Numbered from the stretch's first letter, positions 44,970 through 59,313 are shown. The stretch is DNA of 64,000 bases from Lagopus muta (GCF_023343835.1 NC_064434.1:16039505-16103504); one strand, 5' to 3'. Made by a program: numbers and translations. Notes: generated by a model from the sequence alone, not told the origin.

Positions 44970-45052
44970 AACTGCATGTGGCAAGGGGGTTGGAGATTCG
45001 TGATCCTTGAGGTCCCTTCCAACCCTGGCCATTCTGTGATTCTGTGATTCAA
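44970..45052 (+). mobile_element. Short CR1 3' end
   Basis: It reads GGCAAGGGGGTTGGAGATTCG and TGATCCTTGAGGTCCCTTCC, ending CATTCTGTGATTCTGTGATTC. It is almost the same 3' end as the copy at 18,965-19,254, so both come from one subfamily. Confidence 0.93.
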
Positions 45053-48000
45053 GGTGAAAAGCAAGAAGGATGCAGATTGTAATATACAAGACAAATGATA
45101 CAACAGTTTTCTTGGTATGCTGTTGTATCTTTCTGCTAATGCTGCTTTGAAAACTGCTTTTCACATACACTTATGCAAGCTCTTTGGCTTGCCATTAAAT
45201 ATTTCAATTAGCTTTTAGTTTTAAAGGCTGCTTTTCAATGCTTCAACCTTTTCTGACAGAACCAGAGCTGATGCTAATGACATCAGCATTGATGTCTATC
45301 TCACAGACCATAGCAGGTCTCTAATTCCATCAAGGGAAAGACTTGAGGGGTTGGCTAATGTCACCAGAAACCCTCAATGGAATTACAGCCTCAATTGGGA
45401 GGGTCTGGAATATTTCACTTGCTGCAGTATGGTGCTGGAATATTATCATCCTGCGGTCTCTCTGAGGCATAGTTTTATTGAATTGTCCTGAGCAGTGTGG
45501 AGAGATTAGTGGGAAGATGTGTCTGTTACCGCTGGGCATCAGTGGAGATGTCTTCAAGGGTTTTGTAAACCCACTCCACCAGCAAGTTGCTCTGCTGTAA
45601 AGGGCTGGATTCCCAAAACCACAGAGGGAGGGTTACTTGGAGGCCCTTTGCTTTAGGAACAAAAGGTTATGCTTATTATATTGTCCTGAGTGTTAGGTTT
45701 AACCCTACATGTGCCCGCACTAATATTACCCATGTATTACCAATGTATTTAAAGGTATGTCATAGCTGAGGCTGCTTGTTGCCTGTTTCAGACTCTCCTT
45801 TTCCTTTCCCCTTGTTGTAACATTAAGCTTTTGGCACACTACTGTTCAGATGACTGAAGATTTTACTACATGAAGTCACCCTGCTCCTGCTTCTATTCCC
45901 TTGGAGGCTGGAAAACTTATTTCACATGAAGCCATAACATATGTGTGTGTTCATACGCTCTGCTGGGTGACAGCTGCAGCTGTGCACACCTGTGCAAGCT
46001 CCTGCAAAAATGTAACAAACCAAACCACAACAAAAAAACTTTAACAAGGTGAAAAAAAAAAAAAAAAACCCAATAATAATACAGCAGGTTAAAAAAAGAC
46101 ATCAGTGTTATACAGTTTCACTAAAACCAAAATACAAAGACATATGGGCAGCACCTGGGCCTGTAGCTGACCCCACTCTCTTCCCCCAGGAACATGGCTC
46201 TCCCTTGCTGCTGTAGGCAGAGGTCACCGAGAATACTCTGTTTATGTATTTCTGAAGGCTGTTGTGGTATGAAAGTTGCCTAGTTGCCTTCTTTCTCCAG
46301 ATTCTCAGCACACACTACCCAAAATTTTCTTATCAATGTTGAGGAGCACTTCAATACCACTTTTGGCCTCCTCCCACCCCCAGCACCCCGTTCCAGTTAG
46401 ACTGGCAGAGTTGCTATCACACACACTCTCCTCTTAGTTCACTGTATGCTCCTTCAGAAATTGCTCTGAGTTATGCTTCCAGGCTACTTCAATATTGTGG
46501 ATTTCCAGCACAAACTGAAACCTAATAACGCTAATGAACAGAGAGCTTTTATCTTGCTTTTTTGCCAAGTTCAAGTATTATGGCTCAAACCTTCATAATT
46601 ACCTCCATCATTTTATCTGTGATTGCTTAGTGTGATGATTTCATGAGTTTTGCTGGGGAAGAGGTAATCTAGCCAGGGAACATTTTCAGCCTATCTGGCA
46701 GCCTTTCTTTTCAAAAGATGCATTGTTCCTATTGGAGTTTACTCTACTATTTCATCCAATTCATCTTGACATTTTGCTGCTTGCATGGTGAGCTCTTAAG
46801 GAAAGAGATAGTTTAGTCTTTGTCCTCTTTATCTCTACCCTCATCTTGTTTGTTGTTAGCCTTGAAAGCAGAAGCAATGGCTATCTATACGCCAAAAGAA
46901 AAAAACAACTGACTTCCTTATAGTTTTATCTGGGCTGCCTCAAGCTAATTTAAAGAAACAGTCCTGGCAGGCCATATAAATGAGGACATAAATGGTCATA
47001 ACCAGTCTGGGGAGACTTTTAAATGCACCTAGCCGATTTAAGAGTGCATATCTAATTGTGCCTAAATCACTTATGTTCTTTTATAAAATTCCTTATCTCC
47101 AATGCTCTCCTGCAGTAAAATGCAAGAGAGAGTGGAGTCCTGGACCCTGAGACTGTTGAATTTCTTTTAAGGACTCCATTCAAGGGAAAGAGTAATCAAG
47201 CTTTGAAAAAATGATTCTATCTCTCACAAAGAAAAAAGAAAAAAGAAAAATTTTTTAGTCATTGAATTGTCCTGAGCAGGGTGTAGAGATCAGGGAAAAT
47301 ATATGTCCTCTCATAGGTTGTTCTTTAGGTTTTATTTTACCCTGGCAGCATCCTTTTCTTGCAAATGAAGCATAAATCTTAAGATTAATACATCTTTTCC
47401 AAAATAATCATATGCACTCCTTTCACAAAATATATGGAAAGCATTATATTCCCAGGAGAAGCTGCATCATTTCCCATCTGGAAAACTCTTGTAACTAGTC
47501 CTGAGAAGATAGAACTGTTTTCCCATGATTTTTTTTTCTTAAGCCATCTTATTGCAAGTTAAAATGGAAATTTTGGATTTTATGAAAGACTGGATCCTTT
47601 TTTTAATTATTGTTATTTTATTTTTTTTTAGTATGTCCCTAAATTTGGAAATGTCAGAACATTTATTTTCAGAATGCCAGAAGGTTTATGTTCAGTAATA
47701 TTGAAGGATTTCTTTTACACCATGGCAAATCACAGTATAAAATATTAAATACACTAGATGTATTATATAGAGAGTAACATTAATATTTAATCTTTAGGTC
47801 AGAGGAAAATGCATGAAAACCATAAAGCCAAATCAATTTATTTTAATACTAGTAAACATCTTTGTGTTGTTTAAAGAAAACAAAGTTCTATTATTAATTT
47901 TGACTTGCTTTTATTGAATGTGAAAGTTCTAGCTTTGCCAAAAATGCCATCTTTTATCTTGAATATCATCTGCACTTATGTTTGTCTGTCTCCAGAAGGG

Positions 48001-48278
48001 TATTGTACAACTGGTAACAGTATAGAGAAGGTCAAAGGAGCTCAAATGAGTGGAGAGCCTGCTGGGATCAAAAGCAAATGTGTTGGCTGGGAAGAGGTGG
48101 ATGAGGGCAGATCTAGCACCATGATAGGCTGTAAAAAGCATGCTGGGACAGATTATTCATTTTCTTTTTCAGCAAGATAAGGAAGGACCAGTGATGGAGT
48201 CAAAACAAATGAGAAGAGCTGGTATTCTACACAGGCACATACAAGCCATGAAGCAAAATTCATGTGGGTCAAAGTTTT
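45053..48278. other. Intergenic, no gene recognised
   Basis: AT-rich unique DNA with a 17-A run at about 46,051-46,067 and no convincing open frame. It contains a hairpin with a CRE-like core near 45,267-45,287. Confidence 0.5.
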
Positions 48279-48279
48279 A

Positions 48280-48560
48280 TCATAGAATCACAGAATGACT
48301 TGGGTTGGAAATGAACTTAAAGATCAAGCAGTACAAACTCACAGTGCCATGGGCAGGGACATCTACTAAACCCAGCTGCCCAAAGCCTCATCAACCTGGC
48401 CTTAAACACTTCCAATGGAAAGTTATCCATAAGTTCTTTGGGGAACAGTTCCAGTACCTCACAATCTGCACCATGAAAGATTTATTTCCCATATCCAATC
48501 TAAATCAATCCTCTTTCAGCTTAAACTATTTTATTAGCTCCTTTTATCTTAACTTTCTGA
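48280..48560 (-). mobile_element. CR1 fragment
   Basis: It starts TCATAGAATCACAGAATGACT at the left, then GGGTTGGAAATGAACTTAAAG and later CTCTTTCAGCTTAAACTATTT. It is an older, more diverged copy of about 280 bp. Confidence 0.92.
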
Positions 48561-51500
48561 ATAGTGGATGAACTTCAAGGTGAAGACCAACAGCCAGTCT
48601 GCTGAGCATGAACATGTTACCTATGGTTAAGGAAGTCCATGAACTGCAAATAGTGGAGGCTGGTGATAGATTAACAAAGTGTCCATGGGTAGCAGCATGA
48701 CAACCTCCTTTCCTGGTCCTCCTTTTTGCTGTCTGGACATCTGCTATGATTCAGCACAGCTGCTGCATATATTTACATTACCTCACACAAGCTTTTCTTG
48801 TATAGCTCCTGGTTCAGCAGCACATCAGTTGTCCAGTCAGAGGTAGGACCTGCCTGTGGGTGTTATCAGCTCTGCCTTATGCTGCCCTTGCCACATGCAC
48901 AGCAAAGACCAGAGCAGCCTACATTTTTGATGCCTCTCCAGCCCAGCTCTCCTTTCCTATTTCTTCCCCTAGCAGAAGACACAGGGTCCCCCAGCTGAGT
49001 TAAGGACAGCAGGGACCAAAGTTTGTGTTGGATACCTTTGGATCACTCTGTGCAATCTTTTTAAAAGGTTTTCCAGAGTCAAATCCTGAATCTATCTATG
49101 AAATTGCCTCAACATCTTTCAGAAACAATTTTTAAGACCTGAAACTTCTTGCTTGTGTTAGACAGAAGCAAAATTGTTGCTTGGTGTACATCATTCCCAG
49201 AAGGCAAACAACCAAGGTCCCTGTGGAATCTGTTCTCAATCCCCCAATGCTGAATCGGCAGAATGCAATTCTCCTATGTGAAATATTGCTTAAAGATGTA
49301 ATGAAGAAAGCAAGTTCTTCATGTCAGCTAATTTTCAGGCTGTCATCTCTCAAGCAATGCAGCAAACTTGGGATGTACACTGGAAAATCTAGAGGGAATA
49401 AAAGTAATGTGGTTAGCCAACTAACCACTGGGTGACACTGTTGTTCCATACAGCTATAGCTGGAAGGCTTCATCTGATAGTGAAAATGTGCCTTGTAAAA
49501 GAGAAGTGCAGATGTGAGGCTTTAAGTGTTTAGTGTATTCTGTGTCTTAGTGCAAGGGGCAAATTCGTTGCATTTGCCTTTGTGTATGTCCTCACAATTA
49601 AATGCTGGCTTTCATTCCTTAGCGTTTAGGTTAAACAGCCTGATTCAATCTAGATTTAGCCACTACTGCCTGGGTTCTCCAGATTCATAGCAATGAAGAA
49701 AATAGTAACTTCATATGTCACACAGGGCGGCTTTACTTACAACATCACTTAGAAGATTAAAAATAAATTGAAGCATATGTCACTTCAAAGGGGGCAAAAA
49801 AAGGACATCTGCATTATTTGATGCATTAATGAGAAAGTTCTGCTGAGTTTTGATTTGAACTGTATGGGAAATGATGCGATTGGTAAGCTTGCAAGTTAAA
49901 CGTATTTCAAATGAAATTGTTTCTGAAATTTGTATTTAAGCTAGGTTAAGGGATGCTTGCATTTTATACTTTGCCTTGTGACATCTTGTTCATAAATTGA
50001 GCTTTACCCTTTTAACTTGAGGAGTTTACAATTAAAAAAAAATATCAAAGCAATTTAGCTACAGATATCTAAGGCTGCATTTCAGTAGAATAAGCAAGAA
50101 CAGCTCTCCTGCCTGGGGCAAATCTTATCATCCATGACCATCTGTGCAACTACAAACTAACTACCTCCGGGACAGCATGATTCTGTAGACATAGGCTGTG
50201 TACTAGCAAACTAACATCCATCCATCCATTCCGATTCCCACTCCCAGCTCTAAATCCTCTTTGTGATATTCTCTGCTCCTTTAAAAGAGAAAACAAGTGT
50301 CTTTGTTTTCCTTGTATATCAAATACCCTCCAAAATGTGGAGGACCAGATCATTTTTATCTTTCCCATTCCTACCATGGGGATAAGGATAACTAAAGGTC
50401 AGTAAAGCATAGCTGGATGTTAGAGATGCATAAGCAGAAACACTCATGAAAAATTAACGAGGAATGATATGAGTTTCTCTGTGCCATCTTGGTACTTCTG
50501 GTTTGTATGGCTTGACTGAGAAAGGTTTCGTTCACTCTGAAGGAAATATGACTTCCAGGAGGCTAATGTTCTGTGTTTAATGCATTAGTTTTTCCCCCTG
50601 GGGCTCAGTTACAAATGTGGCTCAGGCCAAATTGATGAAATATCAGTTAATATGTAAGTCTGACAGCTTGGAAGGACACAGCTGCAGCGATCTAGGGCAG
50701 TTCTGAGATGATAGAAAAAAATCTAAATCTATGAAGGCCACTATTTGCATATGTGGATGTTTTAGAGGGAGACACCAACAGCTTATTAATGCAAGTAAGT
50801 GTAATCAGACTGTTTGTCCAGAGATAATTTCTCAGATGTTCATCCCACAGGGGAATTTGGCATGGTAAAAATCCCCAGGCCTAAGCCAGAACATTTATTT
50901 TGTTATAAGTATGATATTTGTGCTGCTTAAAGATTTCAGATATGTCAACTTTTTCATGTGTATATCATGACTTTGTGAAAAATTGGAGTGTGGAGACATG
51001 CCAAAACTTAAATAAAATGCCTTTCATTTGGCTTATCCTGAAGCTATAGGGATTGTTCCAGCAGAAAGGAGGAAGGTCCAGCTTCAAATCATTTCCCACA
51101 CAGCTACATTCTCAAACATATTTTAAACTCATGTCAAGAAGCCAACAAAAATTTGCCTTTTCATACAGAGTAGCCAATGCAGGTGGCTAAATAGTATGCA
51201 CTATCAGATTTAAAAATGTTTCCAAATGCTGTTCTGAAAAATGATTTTGGGTAAAGGTTTTGCACCTATAATCAGCTGATTTTGTGGACTGGGCCTCTCT
51301 TCAGATCTTAGGCTGAATCCTTCCATCTGTCCATGAAATGGTGGCAGAAGCACAGCCAGGCCAATGCAATGTTCCAGTCCCCTTCCACTGCAATTTATTA
51401 GTGTGGTCATTAGCCATCGTCTTCATATGGCACTTCCAGTGCTGCAATGTGACCAGGAACTAATACTCATGGCACTGGGAGAGGCAGGGACCATGGGGAC

Positions 51501-54500
51501 ATCCCATCCGTGAGAACAGTCTCATGTTGAAAGAAGCCCTGTTAAGAGTCTGTTCGTCATAGGCCGATTCAGGTATGTGTTCTGTGGGAGCCAGTGTACC
51601 AAAGTGTATTTCTCTCAGATAACCCAGCATGCTCACATATGTCTCTATCAAGCTCTGCGTTGGCCCAGAAAGCAGCTGAGAGGTATATAACATAACTTGA
51701 GGTTACACCCCGCAGATGGAAGCAGTTAGCTCTTTGTAGCCTGAATGTGCACCACAGGGACTAAGAGAAGCCAGGAAGAGAAAATCTCTCAGACCTGGAA
51801 ACTACTTGCATCCCTTTAAAAAAGAAGGAAAATCAGAAATGTCCTCTTTCTTGTCCATTTTTCTTGTATTTTATATAATAACCATATGAATGAATGATTT
51901 TTTTGTCATGAATTTGAATGCATTCAAGTTTCAGGGTAGAGCTTCTGAACTTCAGATTTTTTTACGGAGGATTTGATGGAATCAAACAATAGGTGAAAAA
52001 AAATAGAACGGGATGAGACTTAAAGTTTTAAATAGTCTCTAAGGTAAATGGAGAAAGACGAGAATAAATCTAAGTAAAACAAACTTCATGCTGATAAATA
52101 CCTGAGCATTTCACTGATTTGTGTCCAAAATGACTTACACTGTTTCCCACTTTCAAATTCAAACCTCTTGCAAAGCAACTTTTCCCCAGTTTTCGCAAAA
52201 CTTTACGCATACTTGATCATGTCTTGATAAGTTGTCAGTGCTAAGGAACTCCAGCTCTGTATAAACTGTCCCAAAAAACTATTCAAAATGGCAAGAAAAT
52301 TGCAGTGCAGAGATGAAAGAAAATGAAATATTTATGGAACAAAGCATCTGATGAGAAGAAATTAAAACGTCAGTCAAAACAATAGGGTTTATAAAGCCAA
52401 ACTAATTGTGTTTAACTTTCACAAAGCCCTATTTAGAAAAGTTAGCAATGATTTGATGTTATTTGATGAAAAAAAGCCTTCTCTGACTGTCTCTGTCTTT
52501 CAAAAAGAAATGCTTTTAAAGCAAGTTTTCTATAAAATGTCTTCAAACAAAGGGATTTCTAGGGTCAGAGTTGCTAGAAAACACAGGCCAGACCTTCAGT
52601 GGATGTAAACTGGTATCATTTTAGGCCAGCTGGAGGAGTGCAATTTATACCAGCTGAGAACCTCACCCTCTGTGTCTGATGCAAAGCAAGAACAGCAATG
52701 GTGCTTTTTCCAGTACAGAAACATGCTTTTATTTCTCATCTGTAGGCTTTGGCTACACATTTCCCTTTTAAAAGTTTAAGCTTCTGAGTGAAAGCTGTTC
52801 AATTAGAGCATTAATAGGAAGGAAAATAGTTGCTTGAAATTTGGTAATGCCATTTATGCTTTCAGAACAACTAGCAAATGTACAAGAATTTGTTTTCACT
52901 GCAGTCATGTAAAATAAATCTTATTTTCCCACTGTATGTAGTGGAGACACTGCAAACCTGAGTTGGGTGAGTGGCTCATGGCCAGCAAACAAACCACTGT
53001 CCTCAGGAGACAATCCGTGTTTGCCTTGCTTAGTGGCTTCAGATAAGATGAAGGCAGAAACCAACAGTTATGGAATTAGATTTTGCTTTATAATCTCTTT
53101 CCGCAAAGGCATAAATCACTGCTGTACATATATATTCTCTTCCACTGGTGTTGAAATAGAAACAGTCACTTTCTGCCATTACAGTACAAAACTGTGTCTG
53201 AGCAGTGATATGCAAATAAATCTTGAAGCACTTTTTCACCTGTGTAAAAAAAAAAAAAAGAAAAAAAAAAAAAAAGAGGTCCAATGTGTTCAAATGCATG
53301 CCAATATTTTGAATTCTCCTCCATCTTGGTTATTCTGTGTCCCTGTATTATTCTTGTACCCCTAATATGAGGGGAAGAAGCGTTGCTCTGTACATTTACT
53401 AGATGGTGCCAGAGTACATTTCTGATTCGCCCACTTCTCATGTGGTTGGAGCAAAAACCTTGCCTTTTATTAGAAAATTCTGCACTAAAGGATAAGCTGT
53501 GTGGTGCTGCTGATCTGCACTGCTGACTGCACAATGTGAAAGGCAAAAGCTTAGTTATGCATAGAGGAGAGGTTGAACAAGGAGGTAGGAAGATTTTTCT
53601 GTCTTTCAAAAGAAGAAAAGGTATAATCAATTATTTTGATCCATTAGTTAATGGTATGAAACCAGTAATCTAAGGAAATATTTGAAAAAAAAGCAACATC
53701 AATGTATCTGCAAACTACTAAACGTATAACGCACTACTAATGTTGTTAAGTCATTTCCACCAGGGACTCATAACTTGACAGGATTGTTTTGCCTTCCCCC
53801 CATCTCTTTTCTTTTTCCTTCTTTCACCTTTGCCACAGCTCTGCAAGCAATTAGCATGGGTGAAGAATTGCTAGAATAGAGTTTTTCCTTGATGTGCGTA
53901 TGTCACTGCCGTAATGTTACTGGAAATGTATTAATTTAAATGGTGAAACTAATTGCCTAGAAAGTGACAGCACTGAATGTGCTCTCTCATGGACGGTTCA
54001 TTGTTGACAGCGGCCCATTAGGTATGATATTACGTTGGCTATAGTAGCTCTACAAGGAAAACAGCATCGTTATTACTGCTCTGTGTTATGAAAAATCATT
54101 CCTTGCAGCTGTGAGTGCTTAACATATACCTGAAAGGTAAGCACAGTGGATGAAATGTGTATCTCAGTTAGGGAGTGGTGAGTATATTGTTATATTGACA
54201 TACATTAGTATTGGTAGAGCATAATAAAATATTTTTTTAATTATTATTCAAATGAAAATAACCAGAGGAAAGCCCATTCTGAAAATACAGTTCTCCTGGA
54301 CCAGCATCTGGTTTTGAAGAGATCTTGGCACAATTTAATTGTCTTTTTTTGTACACAGTGGAGATGTTCCCAGGGTTTGCAAAGCAATTGGAGAAAGTGC
54401 CTTCTGTTTCATGGCCTTGTCAGCCTCAGAGGGAGAGGATATACTTGGAAGAATTAAGTTCTCCTGAATGCCATGGCAAAATCCACAAACAGGAAGATGA

Positions 54501-56384
54501 CCCCTATATTCTCAGGTACTGTGTGTAGATTTACAGGAAGAGATGGATGAAGAGTGGAGATGATGCACCTTGCAACTTGAGCTTGAATTAAAACAGTTAA
54601 TGAACTGCACAAAGAGAAGTAAATCAAGCAGGCAGTGTGTGCAGGGCTAATGCATTCTTTCTGCACTATAAATATTTGTGTTTATGAAGATTAATGGACT
54701 GAAACATTTTAGAGTGAAGCCTACTGTTTACCCACGAGCTGCAAACACGAGAGATAGCTGCAGTGTGAGTTTCCCCACACTGTCCTGTTAATGACCTCAG
54801 CTGTGACCTCGCAAGTCCTTCTGAGGGAAATGGGGAAATTTAGTCCAGACCATTTATGTCCATTTCCTGTGCAGAGCCATGCAAGACACTTACTGCTGAT
54901 TTTGTAATATGAGCTAATGGCAACTGCATGATCTCAAGATTCTTCCTACTCGAGGTCTTAGTCCCACTAGACACCATAATGTTAAAAAGAGCCTTCAAAC
55001 AGAAAGCAAAGCCTTCAAACTAGTGCAAAACCAGTCTTTAATGATTTGAGAAAGATGCTATGTAGCTTAACTATAATTAAATGAAAATTTGCCTGAGCCT
55101 TTGTGCTTAATTATGCTGCAGTAGTTGGCTTCGATTCTTAAAATATTCTGCAAAGGATTTCCTACTCAGGTGTAGTCTAAGACATGTCATTTAAGGAGAG
55201 AAAGAACAGAAAGAGAAGGATAGATCTAATCTACTGAAGGGAGATACCAAAGGAGTTTGGTTATTAATTGCACTTGTGACTTCCAGTTTGCCTAGTGGAG
55301 AATTCTGAGTTTCCACAAAACATATTAATACTCTTTATGCATATCTTAAGATAAATTGCCATTACAGGAAGTGTTAGGGAGGTTGATTCTCATTAAAGCT
55401 ATTTGATCATGCTCCTAGTTTTGCAGTTTTACATCCTGGCCCCAGTACATGCAGTGGCTGAATTATACTCCTGCCCAGTAAGGTACAATGAACCAGTGTA
55501 CTCATGCAAGCAAAGAGGCAAGATAGGTGTAACAGTATTTGCAGAAATTCCAAGGGTGTGCTGGCACTAAGAATTATTTTAAAAAATAATGGAAGGATAC
55601 TGAGAAAATATTAAGATAGAAAGAGCTCTTGCTATGGACCTCACTGCTGTACTATCAAAATTTACACAACCATTAATATATTTACACTTCCAATACCTTT
55701 TTTGAAGAAGCAATCATTTTTCATGTTTTTGAGATAAGGTACTATGGCACAAGGCATAATAATTTATTTTTCTAGTGACTTCTTTGACTGAGTCTGGAAT
55801 TCAGCCTATCTACATGTAACCTGCCCACAGTGCTTTGATGGCACAATAAGTCCATATTTGGTCCTGCCTAGACAGAAGTTATTGCAGGACTTCAGATTTT
55901 ATAGTGGTAGTGTTTATATTACACAACGTAGTGCTTTGCTGTGAATCTAATTTTATGATTTACAGAGTGCAAAGTTCTATTGAAAGAAGACTCTGTATTT
56001 GAAGACTCTGTATTTGTATGAATCATTTTAATTCAAATAATATCCAGATTACAAACACACTGCTATAGCTGCAACTATTCATGAGTTCATAATTGCAGTT
56101 TGTTTAATAACTTTCAAGACAATTGGATATTTCAATACAGAGGAGTTTTCAACCAGAAGCATATATAATTAGATTTTGCTCACCAAATAAATTAAATCAG
56201 GGAGAGAGTAAGCACAGATTCTAGTCTGTGAGTTGTGACTGGAGATATCTTGTTGGGAAAGGCTATAGAAATATGTTCATTGTACTCTTTGTGTATACTT
56301 TCAAAACAGTAATTTTTTTTCAATGTTACTGCAAGGACCAGTGCCAGGACATTAAGATCTCCAGATCCTTTCTGATCTTATCTG
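48561..56384. other. Gene desert, no gene recognised
   Basis: Nearly 8 kb without a CR1 copy or a recognisable exon. An A-rich run lies at 53,246-53,275 and a 15-bp tandem duplication at 55,986-56,015. Low repeat content over this length is consistent with retained regulatory DNA, but I cannot show this without an alignment. Confidence 0.5.
53246..53275 (+). repeat. Adenine run with one G
   Basis: About thirty bases of A interrupted by a single G. Confidence 0.9.
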
Positions 56385-56385
56385 A

Positions 56386-56750
56386 ATCAGAATCACAGAA
56401 TCACTCAGGTTGGAAAAGATCTGCAAGATCGTCTACTCCAACCATCCACCTACCAGCAGTATTTCCTGGCTAAACAATGTCCCTTCATAAAATATACAAA
56501 CATTTATTTAACACCTCCAGCGATGGTGACACCACCACCTACCTGGGCAGCCCATTCCAGTGCTGACCACTGTTTTGGAGAACAATTTTTTCTTAATATC
56601 CAACCTGGCCCTCTCCTGGTGCAACTTAAGGCCATCCCCTCTAGTCTTATCACTAGTTATGTGGGAGAAGAGGCTGACCCTCCCCACCATGCCACAATCT
56701 CCATTCAGGTAACTGTAGAGAGTGACAAGGTCTCCCCTGTGCCTTCTGCG
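56386..56750 (-). mobile_element. Long CR1, left (3') part
   Basis: It starts AGAATCACAGAATCACTCAGG at the left, then GGAAAAGATCTGCAAGATCG, and continues about 365 bp through the CR1 3' UTR to GTCTCCCCTGTGCCTTCTGC. The element resumes at 56,853 after a nested insertion. Confidence 0.93.
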
Positions 56751-56852
56751 TGATATGGTTTAGTGCTAGTGGTGGCAATGGTGATGAGAAGACGGTTGGA
56801 CTAGATGATCTTATAGGTCATTTCCAACCTTGTGATTCTATGATTCTATGAT
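56751..56852 (+). mobile_element. Short CR1 nested inside another CR1
   Basis: It starts GTGATATGGTTTAGTGCTAG and contains TTGGACTAGATGATCTTATAGG, ending in GATTCTATGATTCTATGATC. It is in the opposite orientation to the host CR1, whose sequence continues on both sides. Confidence 0.92.
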
Positions 56853-57525
56853 CTCTTCTCCAGATTAAACAATCCCAGTTTTCTCATCCACTCCTCATAA
56901 GACTTGTGCTCCAGATCCCTCACCAGCTTTGTTGATCTTCTCTGGAAATACTCTAGGGTCAAGATGTCTTTCTTGTCGTGAGGGGCCCAAAACTGAAAAA
57001 AATACTCAAGGTGTGGCCTCACCAGTGCTTAGTGCAGGAGGACGATCACCTTTCTCCTCCTACTAGCAATGCTATTTCTGATACAAGCCAGGATGCCATT
57101 GGCCTTCTTGGCTACTTGGGCACACTACTGCCTCATGTTTAGCTGAGTGTTGACCAACAATCCCAAGTTCATTTCTTCCACGTAGTCTTCTAGCCACTCT
57201 GCCCCAAGCCTGTAGTACTGCCTGGGGTTGTTGTGGTAAAAGTGTAGGACCCAGAACTTGGTCTTGTTGAATTTCATCCCATTGGTCTCAGTCCAGCTTG
57301 TCCTGCCTGTGCAGATTCCTCTGTGTAGCCTTCCTACTCTCTGGCAGATCAACACTTTCACCCAACTTGCTGTCACCTGCAAACTTACTGAGGGTGCACT
57401 AAATCCCCTTCTTCAGATCATCGATGAAGATATTACACAGGACAAACCTCACTACTGACCCCAGGAGAACAGCACTTGTGACCAGTCACCCGCTGATTTT
57501 AACTCCATTCACCATCATAGTAATC
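56853..57525 (-). mobile_element. Long CR1, right (5') part with reverse-transcriptase remnant
   Basis: The host element continues with CTCCAGATTAAACAATCCCAG. On the minus strand, 57,382-57,125 encodes a recognisable reverse transcriptase stretch ([13 protein letters not shown], then [20 protein letters not shown], then NTQLNM). The whole element, including the left part, is about 1.04 kb and is the longest CR1 in the window. Stops and indels make it inactive. Confidence 0.92.
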
Positions 57526-59313
57526 AGACAGGAGGAAACTACATAAGCTTCAGAACATTACATTCCACATAACATTCAGAACGTTAGCATCTTGAAACTA
57601 TCAAGAAAATGAATAAATTCTGTAAAGTAGTGTTGTTTCCTCTTGTTTCCTTCTTATCTTAGAAGATGAGGAATTGTTACAAAGATCACTGCATCAGTAT
57701 AAGGCAGGTTTTGTATCAGGTCCAATAATTATTAATTCACAATGTGTTATAGGGCATGATCAGACATAACAGTAAAATAGAAGATTTTTGTATTAAAATA
57801 ATAAAATAAGACAGCAAAACAAATATTTTCTCATCAATTTTCTAGCTATGATCCTGATAGAATGAAGTTCTGAATGCTTTAGAAGGGCTGAAGAGAAGTC
57901 TGATCAAATCATAATAAATAAGGGCAAAAAGATTGCAATTTTCTAATCCTTTGAAATTTCAATACTTGGGGAGTATTTTAAAACTAATTCTTTCTGCCTC
58001 GGTATATGAACAAAACAAATGGTAAAATAATGAAACAAAAGAGATGAGTCTTTCTTCCTCTTGTCACTAAACATCCTTCCTGAACATATTTTATAGGTAC
58101 AAAAAGTGAGAAGGGGCAGAAAGGAAATGAGGAAAGAGAAAGGAATAAGAAATGAAAAACATCAATATATATTTCTCTGGGCAGGTCTGGTAGAGAGTTT
58201 TAATACTTAGTTCCAGCTCCTTGTTTTCCTGAACAAAAGGATGAATTTATTAGATACATGCCTGGGTCTCTGAAAAATCTGTTTTAATGTTGGAACAGGT
58301 TTTCAGTTCTTTAATATTTACACATGTAGTAAATAACCTACCTCCTATTTCAGTGCTATAAATTTTTTCTGCTCTGTGGATTTTACAGTACTAGATTTTC
58401 TAACCTCTTCAATAAAGCATGGCCTTTGGTATGAAAAGAAGAAGAATCCCATGGTATTTAAAATATCTTTCTTCTGACCTTTCTTAAGGGTACATCCGAT
58501 TTGCAGCACTGTATAATGTGTTCACAACCAGCAAGACTACATCTTGAAAATCATTCAGAATTGATAACATGTCCCTATGCACATGATCCTCATACACAAT
58601 TTCTTTTTCTAAAGAACCTGCTAGGAATCTGAGTTTGTTATTTTAAAACTGACAATGGTGGTGCTGTTTAGTTTCTTTATTTTATTCTGGGGCTTTTTTA
58701 GGGGTTTCAGCACTCAAAGTGTTTATACAATAACAAATTAAGAAGATAATACTGCTCCAGGCTATGCAAAACAATGCAAGGGCCAGTACAGGCCAAGCAT
58801 AAAAGACTTCCTAATCTGTATATCTGAACCTACTGCCTCTGTGACTGTATCTGATAGGCAGTGCACACTTCCTCTCCTTTGGCTCTCTTTTTTTAAAAGA
58901 ATTTCAATACTCTCTTAAGCTTTCGTATGAAAAATGCAGAAGCAGGGCATATATCAAGATGAAAGGATATGGTCGAAAAAGGCACCTTTCCATTTTTATT
59001 GCTAGCATTTCTTTTTTCCTTTGTAAACTTTCTCTGTCTCAGGCAGTTACATGAATATACTGTCAGTCCAGTTCCTTTCAACACTGTGTGTTTGAACTGA
59101 TCCTTGAGAGATTTATATGGTCATAGATACTTCTCGCTGAATTTATTCTTCATATTTATATAAATTAATGCTGTTCCTATCAGAGATGGCTCCTGACAAT
59201 AGGCTTCCCTGTTCAGGAGCAGCACTTAATGTTTTGTGTGTACTGGTGAATTCCCCATAAAGTAACTCCACTCTATACAATATAAGAGCTCAAACCAATA
59301 CAGAGTTTTCTTT

